Shown here: positions 1-7,059 of the stretch, piece after piece | Layout: each line of letters opens with the position of its first letter | Position numbering within the stretch: position 1 is the stretch's first letter | IMG/VR virus record: IMGVR_UViG_3300037246_001650 | Location: 1 to 21,484 of that record | From: a virus | Direction: 5' to 3' (one strand) | DNA: 21,484 nucleotides | Notes under the pieces: generated by a model | Seen by the model: the letters and a program-made list of their open reading frames with translations, nothing else | Databases searched by the model: none | Told to the model about the DNA's origin: nothing | Program-made: the position numbers and the translations under genes

Positions 1-1
1 C

Positions 2-352
2 GTGGAGTTCTCTGTCTACTTCAAGATTTTCAAGAGCCTGTTTGATGGAGCGACTTTCCGGCTGCGATGTTACAAGTTCAACAGCAGCAGCAATCAGGTC
101 GCTTTCACAGACGGCTACGAAGACGACAGCGTCCTCACGGTGACGATCCGCAGATACACGGACGTCAGAGGCAAGTCATTCTTCGGGCCTTGGGTGGGCG
201 GGAAGCCGCATCTCGGAAAGTACGTGGACGGCCGAAGCTACGCTGGGGCTCGCATTGGCGGCACGTCAGCTGCCGGCACATACGTTGACGGCAAGGGATT
301 CGCCGGACCTCGCATCGACGGGGTTCCGGCTTTCGCAGTGAAGGAGACTTAG
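2..352 (+). CDS. Glycine-rich repeat protein, probable virion/tail component, 5' end uncertain
   Basis: An open frame runs from the first bases of the window to a TAG at 350-352. The first usable codon is a GTG at 2-4, but no ribosome binding site is visible, so the gene may begin upstream. The C-terminal half carries short imperfect repeats of the form YVDGxxxAGxRIxG (about residues 74-107), rich in Gly and aromatic residues and without cysteines. Such repeats are common in phage tail or fibre-associated proteins, but I do not recognise a named family. It is followed at once by another structural-looking gene and then by the lysis genes, which fits a late operon. Confidence 0.6.
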   Translation: MEFSVYFKIFKSLFDGATFRLRCYKFNSSSNQVAFTDGYEDDSVLTVTIRRYTDVRGKSFFGPWVGGKPHLGKYVDGRSYAGARIGGTSAAGTYVDGKGFAGPRIDGVPAFAVKET

Positions 353-1153
353 ATGGAGTACACAATCCGATATCGCTGGGACAACGTGATCGAGTTCCGC
401 GGGCCCGTTGACCTGACGCTCGATGCCGCAATGAGCACTATTATCGCATCGACGGTGTCCACGGCGAGGCTCTACAATGAGGCCAAGGACACGAAGCTGG
501 TCGACCTCGTGACGGAGCTTTCGGCGGACCATGATGCGGCCGCAGACGATCTCAGCGTTGATTCAATCGTCGGATTTGCAGACGCCGATACCCTGCGCGT
601 CGATCTCGACGATGGCACGGTCAAAGAAACTACGCTCGACGAGGCGCCCTCGGGGGTCGTCCTCAACCTGGCCGCTGGAATCACCTCTGCCGCCTCGAAG
701 GGTAATAAAGTTCACCGCGTGAAGATGGGAACGAACGCCACCTACCTCGCGGTCGAAGACATCGGCACGCTCCGAGACGACCCTCTGCGAGACTGGCGGA
801 TCGGCGATGAGTTGTCGTTCCTCCATGATAACTTCGCTCTGCAAGAGGTCACGGTCGCGCAGGTGCTCGTCGTGCCCTGCCCACTGATCGTGATCGATAC
901 GGCTGTGGTCGCTGCGACTTCGACGGGCAAGCAAGTCAAGAACAAGCTGGGCGCCGACATCACGATGGCGGACTTCGGATCGTTTCCGGGCAGCGCCCCC
1001 GTAGTGGGTGATCCGGCCTGGGGCTTCCGCGGGACCATCGACAAGAATCACCTCGGGCTGCTGCTCGATATGTACGTGCGCGGAGAGATGACGATTGCAG
1101 ACGGGACGATTGACGCTTTCCCGGTGGTACGTGGGACTGTGAAGGAGATGTGA
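353..1153 (+). CDS. Probable virion (tail-associated) protein
   Basis: A 266-aa acidic protein starting at an ATG directly after the previous stop, with AGGAG seven bases upstream. It has no signal peptide or membrane segment. Alternating hydrophobic and polar stretches around residues 100-200 look beta-rich. The end, GTVKEM, resembles the end of the preceding protein (FAVKET), and both gene junctions carry a GTGAAGGAG ribosome-binding stretch. Its place between a repeat-containing protein and the lysis cassette suggests a late tail or baseplate-type protein. No family is recognised, so the function is inferred from position only. Confidence 0.6.
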   Translation: MEYTIRYRWDNVIEFRGPVDLTLDAAMSTIIASTVSTARLYNEAKDTKLVDLVTELSADHDAAADDLSVDSIVGFADADTLRVDLDDGTVKETTLDEAPSGVVLNLAAGITSAASKGNKVHRVKMGTNATYLAVEDIGTLRDDPLRDWRIGDELSFLHDNFALQEVTVAQVLVVPCPLIVIDTAVVAATSTGKQVKNKLGADITMADFGSFPGSAPVVGDPAWGFRGTIDKNHLGLLLDMYVRGEMTIADGTIDAFPVVRGTVKEM

Positions 1154-1154
1154 C

Positions 1155-1484
1155 GTGGACGAACTTCTGAAGCTGCTGCAGGGGAGCAAGGACGGCGGGA
1201 TCCTGATCGCTCTGGTGCTCTACGTTCTCTATAACCGAGGCATCCTGAAGATCAAGCCGCAGGGAAGCTCGCTCAATGGGGAGTTGAAGGAGCTGGTGAC
1301 GAACCAGAACGCGATGATCGCCAGCCAAAGTGCGCTGACAGAATGCGTCCACGCCCACGTAGAAGAGAGCAACGCCTCCCATGAGATCCTGAAGGCCGCG
1401 ACTGCAGAGCTGGCAGGATCGACGAGGCAGATCCAGCAAGATGCTCGAGACACGCTGCTCACCGTTCAGAGGCTGGTGTCGTGA
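1155..1484 (+). CDS. Holin-like small membrane protein with coiled-coil tail
   Basis: A 109-aa protein from a GTG at 1155, preceded by AAGGAG. Residues about 14-27 (GGILIALVLYVLYN) form one hydrophobic segment. The rest is a long charged helix with heptad-like spacing. It overlaps the endolysin start by 4 bases (GTGA, 1481-1484), so the two are translationally coupled. One N-terminal membrane span just upstream of an endolysin is typical of class III-like holins or spanin-like accessory proteins. The holin assignment rests on topology and position, not on a recognised signature. Confidence 0.6.
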   Translation: MDELLKLLQGSKDGGILIALVLYVLYNRGILKIKPQGSSLNGELKELVTNQNAMIASQSALTECVHAHVEESNASHEILKAATAELAGSTRQIQQDARDTLLTVQRLVS

Positions 1485-1981
1485 GAGACGTAGAACGCGC
1501 CCTGGCCTTCGTTCTCGCTCGAGAGGGCGGCCATGTGAACCACTCCGACGACCCAGGCGGAGAAACAAACCTGGGGATCTCCCGCCGGAGCTACCCAAAC
1601 GAGGACATCCGGGGGATGACCAGAGAGCGGGCGGAGTTCCTCTACACCCGTGACTACTGGCTACCGAACCGCTGCGACAAGCTGCCCTACGCAGTTGCTC
1701 TCCCGCTCTTCGACTTCGCGGTCAACGCTCCAGCGAAGGCGGCCAGGAAGGCGCTACAGCGGTGCGTCAGCGCTCACCCGGACGGAGTCATCGGTCCGAA
1801 GACGCTTGCGCGTGTGAGGGCGAGCGTGCGAGCTACTAGCGCGGTTGCGGTCGGGATGGCGCTCACGGACAAGCGTCTCGAAAGGTACATCCGACGGGTT
1901 CGCAGCGGTCGGTCTTCGCCGAAGTTCCTGCTCGGCTGGATGCGCCGGCTCCACCACGTCATCACGGAGATTCATAGCTAG
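1481..1981 (+). CDS. Endolysin, glycosyl hydrolase family 108 (peptidoglycan muramidase)
   Basis: A 166-aa cytoplasmic lysozyme-like enzyme that cleaves host peptidoglycan for release. The N-terminus has the GH108 signature AREGGHVN, with Glu15 the expected catalytic residue, then DPGGETNLGIS at about 24-34. The central part (LFDFAVNAP) and DGVIGPKTL match the family's C-terminal peptidoglycan-binding half. The length is normal for the family and no signal peptide is seen, so export probably depends on the upstream holin-like protein. The GTG start overlaps that gene's stop. The 3' end overlaps the convergent leftward gene by 20 bases. Confidence 0.88.
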   Translation: MRDVERALAFVLAREGGHVNHSDDPGGETNLGISRRSYPNEDIRGMTRERAEFLYTRDYWLPNRCDKLPYAVALPLFDFAVNAPAKAARKALQRCVSAHPDGVIGPKTLARVRASVRATSAVAVGMALTDKRLERYIRRVRSGRSSPKFLLGWMRRLHHVITEIHS

Positions 1982-2354
1982 AGCCTGAAGATTTACTCGG
2001 CTCCGTAGGCTTCTCCCCGTCGAGGGCGCGGCGGGCTCGCTCGCCCTTGTCGAGCATTGCGTGGCTCGCTTGCGGTATATCGTAGGCGTTCCGTTCGCAG
2101 ATATGTGAGCGCTTGGCGGCATAGAACTCCAATGCCTCCCGCAGCCCCTCGTTCTCAGCCGTGAGCCTTTCGATCTCTGTGCGGGCGGTGCGGAGGTCAG
2201 AATCTGTTTCCTTGATCCAATCAGCGATCCAATCAAACTGATTAGCATTTAATCCGACTCCGCCGACGGCTTGGCACGAAGACCGTAAACCGACATACAT
2301 TTCTTCTATCGAGAGCGAGAACTCGTCACTAACCCTCTCCTCCTGCTCGGCCAT
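1962..2354 (-). CDS. Hypothetical coiled-coil protein, last gene of the leftward early operon
   Basis: A 130-aa charged protein with a helix rich in Glu, Arg and Leu (TARTEIERLTAENEGLREAL, about residues 56-75), typical of a short coiled coil. The tail ARRALDGEKP resembles the end of the 5612-6298 product (ARTALDGKPD), and both share a TEIE-L motif, so the two are probably distant relatives. The ATG at 2354 follows GGGGGAG and lies one base from the upstream gene's stop. Small coiled-coil proteins of this kind are frequent in phage early regions and have no assigned role. Confidence 0.65.
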   Translation of the reverse strand: MAEQEERVSDEFSLSIEEMYVGLRSSCQAVGGVGLNANQFDWIADWIKETDSDLRTARTEIERLTAENEGLREALEFYAAKRSHICERNAYDIPQASHAMLDKGERARRALDGEKPTEPSKSSGSSYESP

Positions 2355-2355
2355 C

Positions 2356-2637
2356 TCAGTCTCCCCCGGTGAGTGCGCCGGTAGGCGTGTAGTTGTCGCG
2401 CCACTTCTTCGCTGCTGCGATCCACTCTTTTCGCAGACTCGGCCAGTCGTCTGCTTGCTCTATAACCGTCCACGCATTCGCGATTAAACCCCACGCTGCT
2501 TCTACCTCCCCCATCTGATCCAGCAAGTCGAGTGCGAGTTTCTTGCGCAATTCGTCAAAGTCCGTCAGCGGAAGATCAGACAATGATGATGCAGCAACCC
2601 TCTCAACCGTCGCTCTGGGGACTTTAGGTTTGGTCAT
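2356..2637 (-). CDS. Hypothetical early protein
   Basis: A 93-aa protein, mostly helical by composition, with Trp-rich patches near the C-terminus (AAWGLIANAW, KKWRDNYTP). The frame is open for 22 more codons upstream, but the ATG at 2637 gives a 4-base ATGA overlap with the upstream stop and has GCGGAAG just before it, so I choose that start. No domain is recognised. It belongs to the leftward operon with RecT and the YqaJ-type nuclease. Confidence 0.6.
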   Translation of the reverse strand: MTKPKVPRATVERVAASSLSDLPLTDFDELRKKLALDLLDQMGEVEAAWGLIANAWTVIEQADDWPSLRKEWIAAAKKWRDNYTPTGALTGGD

Positions 2638-2834
2638 CTTCCGCTTGGCTCCGCGTGACATTCTGGACACACGAGACCACCGTGCTGCTGACTGTGCGGG
2701 CACAGCGTTTCATGGAATTCGGTCACCAACGCTGCGAGCGCCGTAGGTCCCGTCCAGTCTCCGGCTAGATAATTGTAGAACCAGTGCTCGGCCCGACGCG
2801 TAGCTTCCCGTAATCTGTTGTCTGCGTCACTCAT
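2634..2834 (-). CDS. Small protein with C-terminal zinc-binding-like Cys/His cluster
   Basis: A 66-aa protein. The N-terminal helix (NRLREATRRAEHWFYNYL) is followed by CPHSQQHGGLVCPEC near the end, a CxxH...CxxC arrangement that could bind one zinc ion. The ATG at 2834 has a full AGGAGGT five bases upstream. A GTG at 2840 would overlap that site and is rejected. The start lies inside the end of the upstream gene in an 8-base ATGAGTGA overlap. Function unknown. Confidence 0.65.
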   Translation of the reverse strand: MSDADNRLREATRRAEHWFYNYLAGDWTGPTALAALVTEFHETLCPHSQQHGGLVCPECHAEPSGR

Positions 2835-3024
2835 CTCCACCTCCTGATCTGTTCTCCCCCTCTGGCACGGCCGGTGCGTCCTTGAACGCCATGCACGCGC
2901 ACATTGCCTTCAGGAACCCGTCGATCCCAATCTTGGCCACACATCCCAGATCGTCATCGTTACCCGACTCCCAGGTGTGTTTATCCTCGGAATGCCCACA
3001 GTCCACGCACACATTAACTAGCAT
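2827..3024 (-). CDS. Small cysteine-rich protein, paralogue of 7788-7970
   Basis: A 65-aa protein from an ATG at 3024 with GAGGAG seven bases upstream. It begins inside the end of recT. It has CVDCGHSEDKH, a central Cys and a CAC triplet, giving the pattern C-x2-C-x-H-x4-H-...-C-...-C-x-C. The product at 7788-7970 has the same pattern (CLNCQHDENDHH ... C ... CMC), so the two are probably paralogues, one in each early operon. Likely a compact zinc-binding fold; role unknown. Confidence 0.65.
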   Translation of the reverse strand: MLVNVCVDCGHSEDKHTWESGNDDDLGCVAKIGIDGFLKAMCACMAFKDAPAVPEGENRSGGGDE

Positions 3025-3838
3025 CGTCGGGCTCCTCATTCTCTCCCGCGGGCACGTCCGCCGCAATCGGCACCTCGCCATCCTTCGGCGTCACGTCGAT
3101 CGCATCGCCGAGATCCTGCGACAAGCCGATCTCTGCCTGCTCGTCCAGCGTGATTGCGCGCGAGAGTTCGGTGGAGCAAGGGGCGTACTTTGCGAGACGG
3201 CGGAAGACCGTCTTCTTGCCGCCCTCGGCGTAGTGGTTGGTCCACATGGGAGAGTTCTTCCCAGGCGAGTGATTCCTGATCTTCTCCACGTCGGCAAGCG
3301 TCATCACGTCCATCAGCGTCCCGCTCGTAGTCGTGTTGATGATCGAATAGAAATGGGTGATCTTGCTCCGGTCGGCGTCGTCGCTCGGCTTGTGCTTGAT
3401 GAACTTGCCGGTTCCGAATTGATAGTCGAACTCGTCGCCGTCGTAGACCGCGTGCGCTTCGATGTCCGCGATCATGCCAGAGCGGTAGGCGAGCGAGGCC
3501 ATGCCGCGATAGCCGATCCACATGTTGGCCTGCTTGCAGCCGGCCTTGGTGTTGTAGAGCGCCACGAGCCAGCAGTGACCTAGCGTGCCAATCTCCAGCC
3601 CGAGCTGCGCGGCCTCCAGAAGCGCCCCTAGCAGGCTTTGACGGTCGCACTCGGTAAACAGTGCCGGCTGCTTACGGAACGCCACGAGGGCCAGCGCGTT
3701 GAGCTTCTTGAGCGAGATGTGATCGGGGAGTAGGTCTCCGATCTGCGACTGGATCTCCGGCTTGGCGATGAGCGCCTTGACGCTCGTGAACGCTTCTTGC
3801 TGGGTCGTTAGTTCGCTACTCAAAGGGACTCTCCTCAT
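3014..3838 (-). CDS. recT: RecT-family single-strand annealing protein
   Basis: A 274-aa ATP-independent single-strand annealing protein that coats 3' tails made by a partner exonuclease and anneals them to complementary DNA in phage recombination. Diagnostic RecT stretches include LLEAAQLGLEIG followed by GHCWLVALYNTKAG, WIGYRGMASLAYRSG, HYAEGGKKTVFRRLAKY and an acidic C-terminal tail. The ATG at 3838 has AGGA four bases upstream. A TTG at 3823 with a better site (AGGAGAG) and an 8-base overlap with the upstream gene is a credible alternative that would remove five residues. It is paired with the YqaJ-type exonuclease at 4019-4918. Confidence 0.92.
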   Translation of the reverse strand: MRRVPLSSELTTQQEAFTSVKALIAKPEIQSQIGDLLPDHISLKKLNALALVAFRKQPALFTECDRQSLLGALLEAAQLGLEIGTLGHCWLVALYNTKAGCKQANMWIGYRGMASLAYRSGMIADIEAHAVYDGDEFDYQFGTGKFIKHKPSDDADRSKITHFYSIINTTTSGTLMDVMTLADVEKIRNHSPGKNSPMWTNHYAEGGKKTVFRRLAKYAPCSTELSRAITLDEQAEIGLSQDLGDAIDVTPKDGEVPIAADVPAGENEEPDDAS

Positions 3839-4019
3839 GGAATCCTGCATAGGCTCGGTCTATCAATTTTCGGATCAGGGTTTTTAACTCGCTCGTCGGC
3901 CCGGTATAGTCGGCGCCCTTCAGGACCTCGGCGATTCTCTTCCACTGAGCCACATTCATGGTCAGCGTCATCGTGGCCTGCATCTCGTCTGGATTGTCAA
4001 GCTGAAAGTTTCCCTCCAT
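3816..4019 (-). CDS. Small conserved early protein, paralogue of 7056-7259
   Basis: A 67-aa protein. The ATG at 4019 has GGAGGAG directly upstream and forms a TGATG junction with the nuclease gene. A longer frame to 4079 lacks such a site. The sequence MEGNFQLDNPDE...ATMTLTM...W..I ... LIRKL..RA...FH aligns with MKGTFKLDNPDE...ATLTMTM...W..I ... LIRDL..RA...FH at 7056-7259. By eye about 27 of 67 positions are identical with one gap. The two copies bracket the leftward operon. No family is recognised, and the position between the exonuclease and RecT does not by itself prove a recombination role. Confidence 0.75.
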   Translation of the reverse strand: MEGNFQLDNPDEMQATMTLTMNVAQWKRIAEVLKGADYTGPTSELKTLIRKLIDRAYAGFHEESPFE

Positions 4020-4918
4020 CACTCCTCCCTCGGCGGACGCAAAGTCCGCTTCCCGTTTACGTCCGCCAGCCAGGTCCACTTTTCCCCAGCCGGTAGTACC
4101 CCTTCGTCAGCGTCGCCGATCGCAGCGCGGAACAGATTCTTGATCTCAGTAATCCGCGTCTCGTTGTCCTTGCTCGCCGCCTTGAGCTGCTTGTACTGCG
4201 CGTGGAGATCGACGAACTCTCCCGGCAGCGAGATCGACTCCCTGTAAGCGTTCGGGTAGATCCGAGCGAGCGCCTTCGCGGTAGCCGGCGAGGCATCGGG
4301 CAGCGGCGGCGGGCCTTTGTGGAGGACGCGATCCCAAAAGGATCCGCACTCAGGCACCAGCGTCTCTTCGATGAACTTGTCATCTCGCTCCACGTCGCGC
4401 CATTTGAACTCGCTGCCGCAGATCAGGACGGCCACTGAGGCCATCGGGGCGCCCGTGACGGCCATCTGATGCTGTAATTGGATGCCGACGTGCTGCGGGA
4501 CGCCATCGGACCAGCCAGCGCGGTCCTGGGTGTTTTTGACTTCGAGGGGGAGCCGGGGGACACAACCGCCACCGGCAACGTCCGCCTCCTGCCACCCGTC
4601 CAGCGTGCAGAGCATGAAGGGCCACCGCTTCGAGCGTAGGAGTTCCCCCGCGGGTTCGACCGGGCGCCCCACCTCGCCGTCGAACCACCCCAGAATCACC
4701 GGCTCCAGTATGCGCCCCCACTCCATGCGCTCGTCGAATTCGTCCACCGGAGGATCTTCGGAGATCTTGTCGGCGTACACCTCCATCGCGCTCGACCACC
4801 GCGGCCAATCGATGCCCAGCACCCACGGCGACTCACTCGCGCCGATGCCCGTCCGCCGAGCCAGCAGCCACTCGGGACGATTCGTGGAGTCGCAGACGAT
4901 TTCGTAATCGGCGGTCAT
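4019..4918 (-). CDS. YqaJ-type viral recombinase exonuclease (PD-(D/E)XK fold)
   Basis: A 299-aa nuclease predicted to resect double-stranded ends to make 3' tails for RecT. Family features in order are RRTGIGASES (about 21-30), the WGRILEP segment with Glu72, CTLDG with Asp107, LEVKN with Glu126 and Lys128, and QLQHQM at about 147-152. These match the YqaJ/lambda Red alpha catalytic core. The ATG at 4918 overlaps the upstream stop by 4 bases. Length is close to that of other family members. The nuclease plus RecT pair is the usual two-gene phage recombination module. Confidence 0.88.
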   Translation of the reverse strand: MTADYEIVCDSTNRPEWLLARRTGIGASESPWVLGIDWPRWSSAMEVYADKISEDPPVDEFDERMEWGRILEPVILGWFDGEVGRPVEPAGELLRSKRWPFMLCTLDGWQEADVAGGGCVPRLPLEVKNTQDRAGWSDGVPQHVGIQLQHQMAVTGAPMASVAVLICGSEFKWRDVERDDKFIEETLVPECGSFWDRVLHKGPPPLPDASPATAKALARIYPNAYRESISLPGEFVDLHAQYKQLKAASKDNETRITEIKNLFRAAIGDADEGVLPAGEKWTWLADVNGKRTLRPPREE

Positions 4919-5130
4919 TCGGGAGCCCCGAGTATCTTGCGCATCCGGTCATCGGCTTCCCCCTCCGCGCGCTCTCGGATGTCCGCAACGAGATGGTCGA
5001 GCGCGTCCGACAACGCTTCCCCTATTCCGCAGCGCACGTTTTCCTCGTTGTCGTCGATGCGTAAAACCACGCAAAACATCCCGCCCGGAATATTATCGAC
5101 GAGCGACACTTCAAGAATCGGCAATCTCAT
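4915..5130 (-). CDS. Hypothetical small early protein
   Basis: A 71-aa acidic protein (beta-like N-terminus LPILEVSLVD, then a helix EALSDALDHLVADIRERAEG). The ATG at 5130 has AGGAG six bases upstream. It overlaps the start of the exonuclease gene by 4 bases and is probably translationally coupled to it. No known domain. Confidence 0.65.
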   Translation of the reverse strand: MRLPILEVSLVDNIPGGMFCVVLRIDDNEENVRCGIGEALSDALDHLVADIRERAEGEADDRMRKILGAPE

Positions 5131-5220
5131 TTTTTCTCCTAAGGTGCGGGGCGCCCCGGCGATCTTCCATCAACCGGGGAACCCCTGGCCGCCCCTGTAC
5201 CATGTCCAGCCTTCACCCTT

Positions 5221-5304
5221 TCACGGTTCAGGCTGAGCCCCATTCAGGACAGCCGACCGGAACTTCCGGCACAGCGTATATCGTTTCGCGCGCGGGTCAC
5301 TCAT
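5221..5304 (-). CDS. Possible 27-aa ORF with in-frame UGA and 15-codon extension
   Basis: An ATG at 5304 lies in an ATGAGTGA overlap with the end of the 59-aa gene, the same 8-base junction seen elsewhere in this operon. It reads 27 basic residues to a TGA at 5221-5223. Past the stop the same frame stays open for 15 more codons (KGEGWTWYRGGQGFPG-type composition) to a TGA at 5170-5172. The ribosome binding site is weak. It may be a leader peptide, a decayed gene or noncoding. The stretch 5131-5220 has GC-rich inverted repeats, including GGGGCGCCCC at 5148-5157. Confidence 0.3.
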   Translation of the reverse strand: MSDPRAKRYTLCRKFRSAVLNGAQPEP

Positions 5305-5476
5305 TTTTCTCAATGGAGAAATCTGGGACTAGACCGCGCTCGTCAAATTCCGATAGCAGTTGTCGGTAAAGCTGGTCGCGATCCTCTTCCGAGATGTCCG
5401 GGAAGCCAACAAGGGCCTCGTCGAGCTTCTGGTTAATTGCGCTGCTAAGTGAGTTCGGAACCACCACGAATGTCAC
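5297..5476 (-). CDS. Hypothetical 59-aa early protein
   Basis: A short gene from a GTG at 5476, overlapping the upstream stop by 4 bases (GTGA), with GGGAGGGGAG just before it. The product begins TFVVVPNSLSSAINQKLDEAL and ends with an acidic helix (DISEEDRDQLYRQLLSEFDE). Amphipathic helices, the overlap at both ends and the strong ribosome binding site support a real gene. No family is recognised. Confidence 0.65.
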   Translation of the reverse strand: MTFVVVPNSLSSAINQKLDEALVGFPDISEEDRDQLYRQLLSEFDERGLVPDFSIEKNE

Positions 5477-5631
5477 GATCTCCCCTCCCGCGCGACCCTC
5501 TCCGCGCCTTGGTTATATGTTTCCGGTTTCGGCTTGCGCATGATCAGATAGGTAAAAAGCGAGCCGATACCGACACCGGCTGCGAAGGCTAACCATTGGA
5601 GCACGCCGGGGTCAGGCATCGGGTTTGCCAT
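5473..5631 (-). CDS. Small single-span membrane protein
   Basis: A 52-aa protein with one membrane segment (VLQWLAFAAGVGIGSLFTYLIM) and a basic, polar C-terminus (RKPKPETYNQGAERVAREG). The frame is open to 5763, but that part lies inside the upstream gene. ATGs at 5631 and 5619 are the plausible starts. The second gives an 8-base ATGCCTGA overlap like other junctions here. Neither has a strong ribosome binding site. Inner-membrane location predicted; function unknown. Confidence 0.55.
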   Translation of the reverse strand: MANPMPDPGVLQWLAFAAGVGIGSLFTYLIMRKPKPETYNQGAERVAREGRS

Positions 5632-6298
5632 CGAGGGCGGTACGCGCGATTGTGCTGCACTCATCACGTTCCCCTTGGTATTTGAGTCCGGCGATCCCGG
5701 CCAACGCCTTCCGCAGGTGATCGTTCTTAGTCTTGAGCTGTTCGATTCTATCTTGTAGCCCATCTAGCACATTAAGATCTTCCCATTTCACTCCAGCTTC
5801 ATCATAAAATGCTCTGAGCTTCTCGATCTCGGTGCGTAAGGCTGACATCGGATGATCTGGACATTCAGCGATGTGCGCCCTCAATGCTTCCTGCATCGAC
5901 GGAGTGGCTCCATCCTCCACAAGGGTCGCAGCGTGCTCATCGTCCGGTCCGTAGCGATGCCCGCAATAGACACAGTTTATATACATGCCGGCTTGACAAT
6001 CTCTAATCCAGTTGCGCAAACCCTCCTCGGTGGCGGAGCATTCGAGAAGTTCGCGTTTCAAATCCTCGATCTCGGTGTCGCGGGCGGTAATGGTCTCCAG
6101 CATATCCGGCGCGGTCACGATCAACTGCGCGTTTGCAAGCGCGGTCTCTTCGTCGTCAGCACCTTTCTCTCGATATTGATATGTCTCGCAAACATGTTCT
6201 TGGGTTGCGACTGACCTAATCAGTCGGTCACCGCGCTGGTCGCCAGAACCAGATCCAGGCGCGATTATTTCCCACGGACCCGATGTGTGCTTGCCCAT
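5612..6298 (-). CDS. Ead/Ea22-like phage early protein with zinc-binding motif
   Basis: A 228-aa protein. The N-terminal segment HTSGPWEIIAPG, followed by ALANAQLIVTAPDMLETI, is a widespread phage early-protein motif (HTPGPW...NARLIAAAPDLL in relatives I know). Residues about 110-150 hold CVYCGHRYGPDDEH and AHIAECPDHP, a likely CxxC...HxxxC zinc site. The C-terminal third is coiled-coil-like (QDRIEQLKTKNDHLRKALAGI) and ends like the 1962-2354 product. Such genes are variable accessory cargo of phage early operons with no assigned biochemical activity. Confidence 0.65.
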   Translation of the reverse strand: MGKHTSGPWEIIAPGSGSGDQRGDRLIRSVATQEHVCETYQYREKGADDEETALANAQLIVTAPDMLETITARDTEIEDLKRELLECSATEEGLRNWIRDCQAGMYINCVYCGHRYGPDDEHAATLVEDGATPSMQEALRAHIAECPDHPMSALRTEIEKLRAFYDEAGVKWEDLNVLDGLQDRIEQLKTKNDHLRKALAGIAGLKYQGERDECSTIARTALDGKPDA

Positions 6299-6613
6299 CT
6301 ACCCTACCTTCCCTTCCGCATCTTCCCTCGTCGCGATCTCGGCCACGATCTCTTCGTACTCCGCAGCGCCTAGCCGCTCGATCTCTTGCAGGATCAGCGT
6401 CTTAAGCGTGGCCTCAAGCGCAGGATGAAGCGAGCGATGCGAGACACCGCAGTGCGCATGATCGTAGATTCGATGGCAGCGGTCGCAATCCCACATCACC
6501 TGCCCGATGTCGTCCACGATCATATTCTCGTTGACGATCGAGATGCTGCACTGAATGATCTGGATCGGGGCGTCTTCGTCCCAGAGTTCGTAGGAGCGGA
6601 TGGCGGCGGTCAT
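6299..6613 (-). CDS. Hypothetical early protein with Cys/His cluster
   Basis: A 104-aa protein from an ATG at 6613 with GGAGGGAGGA immediately upstream, in a 4-base ATGA overlap with the previous stop. A start five codons earlier is less well supported. Residues about 42-59 contain CDRCHRIYDHAHCGVSH, a compact cluster that could bind zinc. The C-terminal half is an acidic helix. Its stop abuts the start of the 228-aa gene without a gap. Confidence 0.65.
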   Translation of the reverse strand: MTAAIRSYELWDEDAPIQIIQCSISIVNENMIVDDIGQVMWDCDRCHRIYDHAHCGVSHRSLHPALEATLKTLILQEIERLGAAEYEEIVAEIATREDAEGKVG

Positions 6614-7059
6614 CGATCCTCCCTCCAATCATCTTCGCCCGCGCCGTCACGATTCCGCTGATCCCGCTCGCACTCGTCCGAGCAAAACTCCACGTCCTCG
6701 CCTGATTCAAACTCGACGACGTTGGTGCAATCCTCTGCGCGGCAGGGCTTTTTGAGGGGGATGGGGAGGGCGGCTCCGTCGAGGGTGCAACGGATAGAGC
6801 TAACACGCGCTGATATTTTCTCGGCGATTGCTTGGGTGGAACCGATCAACTCACCGGGAAGAGTGTCCAGCTCTAGTAGCAGCTCCAGGTCCATCTCCGC
6901 GTCCACAAGTTCAACCCGCAGTCTTTCAATCTCGGTGTTGCGACAGGCAAGAACGTAGTCAAGCGCGATCACACTCGCGGCCAACTCCTCATAGGTAGCA
7001 TCGCGATCCTGCTCCGCCGTCAGCTCGGGGCTGGCTTGCTTGGTGGTGGGTGGGGTCAT
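6610..7059 (-). CDS. Hypothetical coiled-coil protein with C-terminal zinc-ribbon-like motif
   Basis: A 149-aa acidic protein. The middle is a long helix (CRNTEIERLRVELVDAEMDL...) that resembles the TEIE-L motif in the 228-aa and 130-aa products of the same operon. The end carries CRAEDCTNVVEFESGEDVEFCSDEC-type spacing, two cysteine pairs likely to bind one zinc ion. The start overlaps the upstream stop by 4 bases (ATGA, 7056-7059). Confidence 0.65.
   Translation of the reverse strand: MTPPTTKQASPELTAEQDRDATYEELAASVIALDYVLACRNTEIERLRVELVDAEMDLELLLELDTLPGELIGSTQAIAEKISARVSSIRCTLDGAALPIPLKKPCRAEDCTNVVEFESGEDVEFCSDECERDQRNRDGAGEDDWREDR

Noticed and set aside
563-1598. Minus-strand ORFs of 208 and 212 aa
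   Set aside because: They oppose the virion, holin-like and endolysin genes and have no supporting signals.
2882-3583. A 233-aa plus-strand ORF
   Set aside because: It is antisense to recT, whose family motifs are clear. High-GC shadow frame.
4380-4826. A 148-aa minus-strand ORF in another frame of the exonuclease gene
   Set aside because: Arg/Gly-rich shadow of a gene with clear catalytic motifs.
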